The translations under genes and the position numbers were made by a program. DNA of 6,426 nucleotides, taken from contig CAMPJV010000155.1 of assembly GCA_946886975.1 (NCBI GenBank), positions 1-6,426 on the forward strand, given 5' to 3'. Under the pieces are notes generated by a model, which searched no databases, had not been told where the DNA came from, and saw only the letters and a program-made list of their open reading frames with translations. Shown here piece after piece: positions 1-6,426 of the stretch (its first letter is position 1; each line of letters opens with the position of its first letter). Source of the stretch: an uncultured Taibaiella sp. (GTDB lineage Bacteria; Bacteroidota; Bacteroidia; Chitinophagales; Chitinophagaceae).

Positions 1-1
1 C

Positions 2-1069
2 ATAGAAATAGCTATGGACATAGCCTATCAGTGCGCTCCTGATCATCCATATGTTAAAGACCATCCCCAATGGTTTAAATGGCGACCAGATGGCACTGTT
101 CAATATGCTGAGAACCCACCGAAGAAATACGAAGATATCCTGCCGTTCAACTTCGAAACAGAAGACTGGCAGAATCTTTGGGTTGAACTGAAAAGTGTTT
201 TAGAGTACTGGATCGATAAAGGAGTGAATGTATTCCGGATTGACAACCCGCATACAAAGTCCCTCTACTTCTGGGAATGGTGCATTGGTGAGATAAGAGC
301 CAGGCATCCACAGGTCATATTCCTTGCAGAGGCCTTTACCCGTCCCCGTATTATGGAGCGCCTGGCTAAGGCAGGTTTCAACCAATCTTATACCTATTTC
401 ACCTGGCGTAATACAAAGCGTGATATCGAGGAGTATATGAGGGAACTTACACGAACCGGGATGCGCTACTACTTCCGACCAAACTTCTGGCCTAATACAC
501 CGGACATTCTACCTCCCGAGATTACGTACGGTGGCGAGAATGCTCATATAGCCAGGCTCATATTGGCGGCCACTCTTTCAGCGAGCTACGGTTTATACGG
601 GCCGGTGTATGAATTTGGTTACACTCAGCCGATGCCAGGCAAGGAGGAATACATTGACAATGAAAAGTATGAGATAAAGCACTGGGAGTGGGATAAGTAC
701 ACTCGCATTAAGGAGATCATCACTCGCCTGAATAGGATAAGGAAAGAAAACCCGGCACTACAGGATACCTACAACATCGAATTTGCAGAGACTACCAATG
801 ATCAGATTCTATGTTATTACAAGGTTGACAGAAGGTCCGGCAATGCGCTGATCATTGTAATAAACATGGATCATTTTAATACACAGGCTGGTGAGGTGAT
901 TCTTCCACTCAAAGATTTAGGTCTTCATCTACCCGATAGGTTTAAGGTCAAAGACCTGCTGAGTGGGGACAGGTATTACTGGGGGGGACGGAATTTTGTA
1001 CAGCTAAATCCTTATGAGATGCCTGCCCATATACTGAGAATAGAATTGGAGACCGCCACAACTATATAA
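2..1069 (+). CDS. glgE: Alpha-1,4-glucan:maltose-1-phosphate maltosyltransferase (GlgE), 5'-truncated by window edge
   Basis: GlgE (GH13, cytoplasmic) extends alpha-1,4-glucans by transferring maltosyl units from alpha-maltose 1-phosphate and releasing phosphate. Only the C-terminal half is visible. The frame is open from base 2 through the Met at base 14, which falls inside the conserved stretch EIAMDIAYQCAPDHPYVKDHP, so it is not the true start. GlgE proteins are about 660-675 aa, so roughly 310 N-terminal residues are missing. Numbering from that Met, D77 in FRIDNPHTK is the catalytic nucleophile and E106 in FLAEAFTRP the acid/base. Their 29-residue spacing equals D394/E423 of Streptomyces coelicolor GlgE. 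D164 in NTPDIL fits the third carboxylate. RPDGTVQYAENPPKKYEDI, QSYTYFTWRNTK and EEYIDNEKYEIK are further GlgE signatures. A C-terminal beta domain (about 240-345) ends in PAHILRIE. One base separates its TAA from the treS-mak ATG, so co-transcription is likely. A plain alpha-amylase is excluded by the DNPHTK and AENPPKKY motifs. Confidence 0.95.
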   Translation: MEIAMDIAYQCAPDHPYVKDHPQWFKWRPDGTVQYAENPPKKYEDILPFNFETEDWQNLWVELKSVLEYWIDKGVNVFRIDNPHTKSLYFWEWCIGEIRARHPQVIFLAEAFTRPRIMERLAKAGFNQSYTYFTWRNTKRDIEEYMRELTRTGMRYYFRPNFWPNTPDILPPEITYGGENAHIARLILAATLSASYGLYGPVYEFGYTQPMPGKEEYIDNEKYEIKHWEWDKYTRIKEIITRLNRIRKENPALQDTYNIEFAETTNDQILCYYKVDRRSGNALIIVINMDHFNTQAGEVILPLKDLGLHLPDRFKVKDLLSGDRYYWGGRNFVQLNPYEMPAHILRIELETATTI

Positions 1070-1070
1070 T

Positions 1071-4000
1071 ATGGCCGAGGGAAATAGAACGATAGACGAA
1101 AAGTTGCACTGGTATAAAGATGCGGTGATCTACGAACTGCATATCAAGGCTTTTTGCGACAGCAATGGAGATGGCATTGGGGACTTCAATGGTTTAATGC
1201 AAAAGCTCGACTATCTCCAGAATCTTGGTGTCACTGCCATCTGGGTATTACCTTTTTATCCATCTCCTCTCAGGGATGATGGTTATGATATAGCTGACTA
1301 CTACAGCATAAATCCAGCCTACGGAGATCTTAAGCAATTTAAGAAGTTCCTTGATGAAGCACACCGGCGCGGCCTCAAGGTTATCACTGAGCTGGTCATC
1401 AACCACACTTCCGATCAGCATCCCTGGTTCCAGCGTGCAAGGAAAGCACCTAAGGGTTCACCTGAGCGGGACTTTTATGTCTGGACAGATAATCCCCACC
1501 AATATAGAGGTGTGCGCATTATATTTCAGGACTTTGAGGCTTCCAACTGGACTTGGGATCCGATAGCGCAGCAGTATTACTGGCACAGGTTCTTCCATCA
1601 TCAGCCGGATCTTAACTATGATAATCCGCTGGTGCAGGAGGAAGTGTTTAAAATGATCGACTACTGGTGTGAGATGGGGGTGGATGGTTTCCGGCTGGAT
1701 GCCGTCCCTTATCTGTTTGAAAGGGAGGGTACGAACTGTGAGAACCTTCCTGAGACGCATGCTTATCTGAAGAAGTTGCGTAAGCACGTAGACAAGGCAT
1801 ACCCAGGTACGCTTCTGCTTGCTGAAGCAAATATGTGGCCCGAGGATTCTGCTTCCTATTTTGGGAATGGCGACGAGTGTCATATGAATTACCACTTTCC
1901 GGTGATGCCCAGGATGTTCATGTCGCTGCAAATGGAGGACAGGTACCCCATTACGGACATATTTGATCAGACACCTGAGATACCAAGCACCTGTCAATGG
2001 GCGATCTTCTTAAGAAATCACGATGAGCTTACTCTGGAAATGGTGACGGATGAAGAAAGAGATTACATGTACAAGGTCTATGTGAAGGATCCCAAAGCTC
2101 GTATTAACCTCGGTATCCGGCATAGACTAGCGCCGTTGATGGATAACAACAGGAAGAAGATAGAGTTGTTGAATTATCTGTTGTTCTCTCTGCCGGGAAC
2201 GCCGGTTATTTATTACGGCGATGAGATTGGTATGGGCGATAATTTCTACCTGGGGGATAGAGATGGTGTACGCACTCCCATGCAATGGAGCGCCGACCGT
2301 AATGCGGGTTTCTCAGCCTGCAATCCCCAGAAGCTTTATTTGCCTGTCATTCTTGATCCTGAGTACCACTATGAGTCTGTGAATGTAGAGATGCAGTCAC
2401 GGAATACTTCTTCCTTGCTATGGTGGACAAGGCGTCTCATCAACACGCGGAGAAAGTATAAGGCGTTCAGCCGGGGTGATATGAAGTTCATCAATGCGGA
2501 GAATTCCAAGATACTGGCCTTTACCCGTACGTACGAAGAGGAAACGATGCTGGTCATTGTCAACTTGTCGAGGTATATACAACCAGTGGAGCTCGATATT
2601 CATGAGTATCAGGGATACCAGCCGGTAGAGGTCTTTAGCAAGAATAAGTTTCCCTCCATCAAGTCAGATACTCCCTACTTCTTCACCCTCGGACCTCACG
2701 ACTGTCAATGGTTTCTTCTTCAAAAGACGAGTGCTGCCGAAACAGACACGAAGACATTGCCTATTCTCGAACTGAAGAAGTGGAATGAGCTTCTTGAGAA
2801 GCAGTCTGTTGAGCAGTTGGAGAATTACATCCTGCCGGACTACCTGATGCAGATGCGGTGGTTTGGCGGAAAGGGAAGGATGATCGTTGGCGTGAAGATC
2901 ATTGACAATGCAAATATTCCACTCGAAGAAGAAAGCGCTTTCCTGCTGCTCATTGAAGTGACCTATCAGAGTGGCCTGCCTGAAATTTACCAGCTGCCTG
3001 TGGCTTTCGCCACTCAGGACGCCGCCAGGAAACTGGAGGAGAATTGTCCTAAGGCTGTCATCTCCCGAATAAAGGTGAACGGAAATAGCGGCCTGCTGTA
3101 CGATGCACTCTTTAGCTACATGGTGCACCATGAGATCATAAATAGAATGGCTCAGAATCAGGACATAGCGCTTAAGGGAAGTGAGATCATGTTTAGTGGC
3201 AATAAGGAGCTGAAAAAATACTTCAGGGCGCACGATCGAATTAAATCGAGAGTACTAGCTGTCGAACAGAGTAATACCTCGATTGTTTTTGACAACAGAT
3301 ACTTCCTGAAGTTGTATAGGAAGGTTGACCGCGCTGTGAACCCAGACGTTGAAATTACCCATTTCCTGTCTCAGAAAGCTAAGTTCCAGCACATTCCCGC
3401 ATTTGTGGGTGACATCAAGTGGAAGTATTCTACCAGCACCATGGTGCTCGGGATGATGCAGGAACTTGTAGAAAACAATGGCGATGCATGGAGCTATATG
3501 CTTGACCGGCTCGCAACTTTCAATGATAAGATCCTATCCAAGCACAAGGCAAATCTCCCATCACCGGTAGAACTCAGGGGAACTCTTACCAGTCCTGTGG
3601 GCTACGATCTCCTGCCGGATGAAATGAAGGAATTATTGGACGCTTCAGTGGCGGAGCGCGCACGGCTCCTGGGTGTCCGGACCGGTGAAATGCATCTCGC
3701 TTTAGCCTCTGGCGTTGATGAGCCGGACTTTAAGCCTGAGGAGTTTTCGCTGCACTACCAGCGGTCGCTCTTTTCGTCTTTCCAGACACTGGTCCGTTCC
3801 ACTTTCCAAAGCCAGGTGCGAAACCTCAGAAAGCTGCCCGATGATGTAAGACACGAAGCTGAAGACGTGCTCGGGATGAAAGACGAAATACTGGAAACGT
3901 TCAAACGTATTTACCAGCGGAAATTTGATGTTGTCAAGATCAGGATACATGGCGACTATCACTTAGGGCAGGTGTTGTCCACCGGCAGGGACTTCATTAT

Positions 4001-4418
4001 TCTCGATTTTGAAGGCGAGCCCGCGAGGAGTTATAGTGAGCGAAGGCTTAAGCGTTCTCCCCTGCGGGACGTAGCAGGCATGATACGGTCATTCCATTAC
4101 GCGGCTTATAGCGGGTTATTTCTTAACGATCAGTTGCATAAGGACGACATGAAAAAGCTGCTCCCTTTTGCCGAGCAATGGTATCATTATATGAGCGGCT
4201 TATTTGTGCAGGCTTACCTTGAAACCGTAGGCGGCAGTGACTTTATTCCCCGGGACAAGGAAGATCTGGACATTCTTCTGCAGACATATATCCTCGAGAA
4301 GGCCATTTATGAGTTGGGGTACGAGCTAAATAGCAGGCCCGACTGGGTGGTCATTCCTCTGCGTGGTATTAAGGCCATCATGTCCAGGAGCAAGGCAGAG
4401 AAAGTTGTTAGAGTTTAA
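1071..4418 (+). CDS. treS: Trehalose synthase / maltokinase fusion (TreS-Mak)
   Basis: Bifunctional cytoplasmic enzyme of 1115 aa. Residues 1-552 are a GH13 trehalose synthase that interconverts trehalose and maltose. It opens with WYKDAVIYELHIKAF (14-28) and NGDGIGDF, has INHTSDQHPWFQ (110-121), nucleophile D210 in GFRLDAV, acid/base E252 in LLAEANMWPED, D318 in RNHDEL, and GDRDGVRTPMQW (395-406), with a C-terminal beta domain around 465-552. A polar linker (about 553-575) leads to the maltokinase, which makes maltose 1-phosphate from maltose and ATP. It shows a cap motif MRWFGGKGR (595-603), EQSNTSIVF (732-740) with a likely ATP-binding lysine K747 in FLKLYRK, HGDYHLGQ (960-967) with probable catalytic D962, DFEGEP (979-984) with metal-binding D979, then SPLRDVAGMIRS. 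About 1100 aa is usual for this fusion. The ATG at 1071 places the first motif 13 residues in, as expected; no Shine-Dalgarno is visible. Its product feeds GlgE, encoded just upstream. No residue expected for catalysis is missing. Confidence 0.96.
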   Translation: MAEGNRTIDEKLHWYKDAVIYELHIKAFCDSNGDGIGDFNGLMQKLDYLQNLGVTAIWVLPFYPSPLRDDGYDIADYYSINPAYGDLKQFKKFLDEAHRRGLKVITELVINHTSDQHPWFQRARKAPKGSPERDFYVWTDNPHQYRGVRIIFQDFEASNWTWDPIAQQYYWHRFFHHQPDLNYDNPLVQEEVFKMIDYWCEMGVDGFRLDAVPYLFEREGTNCENLPETHAYLKKLRKHVDKAYPGTLLLAEANMWPEDSASYFGNGDECHMNYHFPVMPRMFMSLQMEDRYPITDIFDQTPEIPSTCQWAIFLRNHDELTLEMVTDEERDYMYKVYVKDPKARINLGIRHRLAPLMDNNRKKIELLNYLLFSLPGTPVIYYGDEIGMGDNFYLGDRDGVRTPMQWSADRNAGFSACNPQKLYLPVILDPEYHYESVNVEMQSRNTSSLLWWTRRLINTRRKYKAFSRGDMKFINAENSKILAFTRTYEEETMLVIVNLSRYIQPVELDIHEYQGYQPVEVFSKNKFPSIKSDTPYFFTLGPHDCQWFLLQKTSAAETDTKTLPILELKKWNELLEKQSVEQLENYILPDYLMQMRWFGGKGRMIVGVKIIDNANIPLEEESAFLLLIEVTYQSGLPEIYQLPVAFATQDAARKLEENCPKAVISRIKVNGNSGLLYDALFSYMVHHEIINRMAQNQDIALKGSEIMFSGNKELKKYFRAHDRIKSRVLAVEQSNTSIVFDNRYFLKLYRKVDRAVNPDVEITHFLSQKAKFQHIPAFVGDIKWKYSTSTMVLGMMQELVENNGDAWSYMLDRLATFNDKILSKHKANLPSPVELRGTLTSPVGYDLLPDEMKELLDASVAERARLLGVRTGEMHLALASGVDEPDFKPEEFSLHYQRSLFSSFQTLVRSTFQSQVRNLRKLPDDVRHEAEDVLGMKDEILETFKRIYQRKFDVVKIRIHGDYHLGQVLSTGRDFIILDFEGEPARSYSERRLKRSPLRDVAGMIRSFHYAAYSGLFLNDQLHKDDMKKLLPFAEQWYHYMSGLFVQAYLETVGGSDFIPRDKEDLDILLQTYILEKAIYELGYELNSRPDWVVIPLRGIKAIMSRSKAEKVVRV

Positions 4419-4432
4419 TAAAAACGCTGCTT
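4419..4432 (+). other. treS-mak/glgB intergenic spacer without Shine-Dalgarno
   Basis: Fourteen bases, taaaaacgctgctt, lie between the treS-mak stop and the glgB ATG. The spacer has no GGAGG-like sequence and no inverted repeat, so it holds neither a classical ribosome site nor a terminator. The A-run about 8-13 bases before the ATG is the only possible initiation-enhancing element. The spacing supports read-through transcription and probably translational coupling, as seen in Bacteroidota, where many genes lack a Shine-Dalgarno site. The coupling is inferred. Confidence 0.5.
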
Positions 4433-6426
4433 ATGGCAAAGAAAGTAAAGAGAAAACAGTTCGATGAAGATATACAGCAGGTTGTCTCAGAAGCAATGGT
4501 CAGCCCGCAGGAACGGGATCATATTAATAGCCTGGGAAACCACACACAGATTACCCCAATAGTTGTAGATACAGACGCGACGAGCCAGCATTTCTCATTG
4601 CTGACCGAGTACGATATTGGTCTCATAAGGGCAGGCAAGCACTTCCATCTCTATAAAAAGTTCGGGTCTCATATTGTGGAGCATAATGGTGTCAGAGGCA
4701 CTTACTTTGCTCTCTGGGCGCCAAATGCAAAGTATGTTTCTGTGATTGGCAACTTTAACGGTTGGGATCGTGGAAGCCACCCGATGAATGTCCGTTGGGA
4801 TGAATCCGGAATATGGGAAGCATTTCTTCCGGATATCGGGCAGGGCGAATACTACAAGTACTTCATTGAATCACATAGCGGCTTTACAGTTGAAAAGGGT
4901 GACCCTTACGCTTTCCATTGGGAAACACCCCCTGCTACGTCAACCGTTGTATGGCCCCTCGACTACAAGTGGACTGACAGTAAATGGATGAAGGACAGGG
5001 CAAAAGTTCATGCATTGACAAAGCCGATTTCCGTTTATGAAGTGCATCTTGGCTCGTGGAGAAAGACCAACGACAACCGGTTTCTCACTTACAGGGAGTT
5101 GGCCAAGGAACTTCCCGCGTACTGTAAACAAATGAACTTCACACATGTGGAGCTTATGCCTGTGATGGAGCACCCATTCTTTGGGTCGTGGGGTTACCAG
5201 ATAACAGGGTACTTCGCGCCTTCCAGCCGGTTCGGAACTCCACAGGATTTCATGTTCCTGGTCAATGAACTTCATAAGGCGGGCGTTGGTGTTATACTGG
5301 ATTGGGTTCCATCTCATTTCCCCGGAGATGAACACGGACTCGTTTATTTTGATGGGACGCACCTATATGAACACCCAGATCCGCGGAAAGCCTATCACCA
5401 GGACTGGAATAGTTACATCTTCAACTATGGAAGGAACGAGGTCCGTTCGTTCCTGATTTCGAATGCGCTCTATTGGCTTGATAAATACCATATTGACGGT
5501 TTCCGCGTAGACGCCGTTGCCTCTATGCTATACCTGGATTATTCCAGGAAGGACGGCGAATGGGAGCCAAACGAATACGGAGGGAGGGAGAACCTGGATG
5601 CGGTTCATTTCCTCCAGGAGTTCAATAACGCAGTCCATTTGTTTCATCCAGATACCATAACCGTTGCAGAAGAGTCTACTGCATATCCCGGGGTAACGCA
5701 CCCTGTAAGCGCTGGCGGCCTTGGCTTTGATTTGAAGTGGATGATGGGGTGGATGCACGATACACTTAGCTACTTTCAGAAAGATCCCGTTTACAGGTCT
5801 CATCACCAGGGCTCCCTTAGCTTCAGCATCGTATATGCGTTCACCGAGCGCTTTATGCTTCCGCTATCCCATGATGAAGTTGTTTATGGTAAAGGCTCTC
5901 TGATCAACAAAATGCCGGGTGATTCCTGGCAGCAGTTCGCGAACCTTCGCTTGTTGTTTTCCTATATGTACGGGCACCCCGGAGCCAAGCTGATATTTAT
6001 GGGTGGTGAGTTTGGCCAGCGAAGTGAGTGGCGACATGACTTCAGCCTGGACTGGCACGAGAGCGATTATGATGCGCACCAGGGCATTCAGCGCCTCCTG
6101 AGCGACCTGAACAACTTGTATAAAACAGAACCTGCTCTATACGAGAATAATTATTCCTGGGAGGGCTTCGAGTGGATAGACTTCAATGATAGCACTAACA
6201 GTGTCCTTTGCTGGTTAAGAAAAGGTAAGGATGCTGATGATGACCTCGTGTTCGTAGCCAATTATACACCAATGTGCAGGGAGAATTACAGGATAGGTGT
6301 TCCTCAGATGGGCTACTATCAGGAGGTATTTAATTCTGATAGTAAGCGATATTGGGGATCAAACTGTCATAACGAGGAAGAAATGGAGACAGCCCCCATT
6401 CCCAAACATGGACGAACACATAGCCT
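4433..6426 (+). CDS. glgB: 1,4-alpha-glucan branching enzyme (GlgB), 3'-truncated by window edge
   Basis: GlgB cuts an alpha-1,4-glucan chain and rejoins it through an alpha-1,6 bond, here branching the polymer that GlgE builds. The frame is open from the ATG at 4433 to the window edge (664 codons). The last residues read IPKHGRTHS, a motif that sits about 15-25 residues before the usual end, so very little is missing. Layout: a basic, polar N-terminal extension (1-56), LLTEYDIGLIRAGKHFHLY (57-74), a CBM48 domain (about 88-175, GTYFALWAPNA and GNFNGWD), the GH13 barrel (about 200-540) and a C-terminal beta domain. Catalytic residues are D360 (GFRVDAVAS), E413 (VAEES) and D481 (LSHDEV). The spacings of 53 and 121 residues match E. 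coli GlgB D405/E458/D526. EHPFFGSWGYQITGY, DWVPSHF and EWEPNEYGGRENLDA are typical of the family. The start lies 14 bp after treS-mak with no purine-rich ribosome site. The long N1 domain of E. coli GlgB appears to be absent. A debranching enzyme is unlikely given the AEES and GGRENL motifs. Confidence 0.96.
   Translation, partial: MAKKVKRKQFDEDIQQVVSEAMVSPQERDHINSLGNHTQITPIVVDTDATSQHFSLLTEYDIGLIRAGKHFHLYKKFGSHIVEHNGVRGTYFALWAPNAKYVSVIGNFNGWDRGSHPMNVRWDESGIWEAFLPDIGQGEYYKYFIESHSGFTVEKGDPYAFHWETPPATSTVVWPLDYKWTDSKWMKDRAKVHALTKPISVYEVHLGSWRKTNDNRFLTYRELAKELPAYCKQMNFTHVELMPVMEHPFFGSWGYQITGYFAPSSRFGTPQDFMFLVNELHKAGVGVILDWVPSHFPGDEHGLVYFDGTHLYEHPDPRKAYHQDWNSYIFNYGRNEVRSFLISNALYWLDKYHIDGFRVDAVASMLYLDYSRKDGEWEPNEYGGRENLDAVHFLQEFNNAVHLFHPDTITVAEESTAYPGVTHPVSAGGLGFDLKWMMGWMHDTLSYFQKDPVYRSHHQGSLSFSIVYAFTERFMLPLSHDEVVYGKGSLINKMPGDSWQQFANLRLLFSYMYGHPGAKLIFMGGEFGQRSEWRHDFSLDWHESDYDAHQGIQRLLSDLNNLYKTEPALYENNYSWEGFEWIDFNDSTNSVLCWLRKGKDADDDLVFVANYTPMCRENYRIGVPQMGYYQEVFNSDSKRYWGSNCHNEEEMETAPIPKHGRTHS

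Noticed and set aside
14..16. ATG at base 14 as the glgE start codon
   Set aside because: The frame is open to the window edge, and this Met lies within a conserved internal GlgE segment ahead of the catalytic residues. The true start is upstream of the window.
1065..1070. TATAAT, a perfect -10-like hexamer just before the treS-mak ATG
   Set aside because: It overlaps the glgE stop and abuts the start codon, so any transcript from it would begin inside treS-mak. No convincing -35 partner was seen. It most likely arises by chance from the AT-rich junction.
1389..1391. Glu (residue 107) instead of the usual Asp at the start of GH13 conserved region I in TreS (ELVINH)
   Set aside because: From memory, ITELVINHTSD is the common form in TreS of the fused subfamily, so this is not a defect or a novelty.
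1458..1997. Minus-strand open frame of 179 codons opposite treS
   Set aside because: It lies wholly antisense to the strongly conserved TreS catalytic domain and its translation shows no recognisable domain. It is a shadow of the real gene.
2527..2534. Short palindrome gtacgtac inside treS
   Set aside because: Eight bases, within codons of the TreS beta domain, with no flanking symmetry or repeat. Expected by chance.
2664..3233. Minus-strand open frame of 189 codons opposite the TreS-Mak linker and kinase N-terminus
   Set aside because: It is fully antisense to conserved coding sequence, its translation resembles no family I know, and no start signals were seen. Treated as a shadow.
4940..5362. 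Minus-strand open frame of 140 codons opposite glgB
   Set aside because: It is antisense to the CBM48 end and GH13 barrel of GlgB, which is unambiguous in the + frame. Treated as a shadow.

Overview
This window is a dense, same-strand, three-gene cassette for turning trehalose into branched alpha-glucan (the GlgE pathway). Both outer genes run off the window edges. Reading left to right on the + strand: the C-terminal half of glgE (maltose-1-phosphate maltosyltransferase, bases 2-1069), a complete fused treS-mak gene (trehalose synthase joined to maltokinase, 1071-4418, 1115 aa), and glgB (1,4-alpha-glucan branching enzyme, 4433 to beyond 6426, only the last few residues missing). About 99.7% of the window is coding. 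The only gaps are 1 bp and 14 bp, so there is no room for independent regulatory elements, RNA genes or mobile elements, and none were seen.

How the genes work together (established pathway knowledge applied to what is seen here): the TreS domain interconverts trehalose and maltose. The Mak domain phosphorylates maltose with ATP to alpha-maltose 1-phosphate. GlgE transfers the maltosyl unit to the non-reducing end of an alpha-1,4-glucan, releasing phosphate. GlgB then adds alpha-1,6 branches. All four activities lie in one apparent transcription unit, with two of them in one polypeptide. The catalytic residues expected for each of the three GH13 enzymes are present, as are the main kinase motifs, so the whole route looks functional.

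Organism: a bacterium with roughly 45-50% G+C (estimated by eye from sampled lines). No Shine-Dalgarno-like purine tract precedes either visible start codon, and the glgB start is preceded by an A-rich stretch. Together with the protein flavour this suggests Bacteroidota or a relative, but that is a weak inference and a database search would be needed. There are no signs of recent transfer, disruption or frameshift.

I found no undescribed system here. The gene set and the TreS-Mak fusion are known from many bacteria. The points worth a second look are modest: near-overlapping gene junctions without Shine-Dalgarno sites, a short basic N-terminal extension on GlgB in place of the longer N1 domain, a local variation in GlgE, and a G7 run inside glgE.
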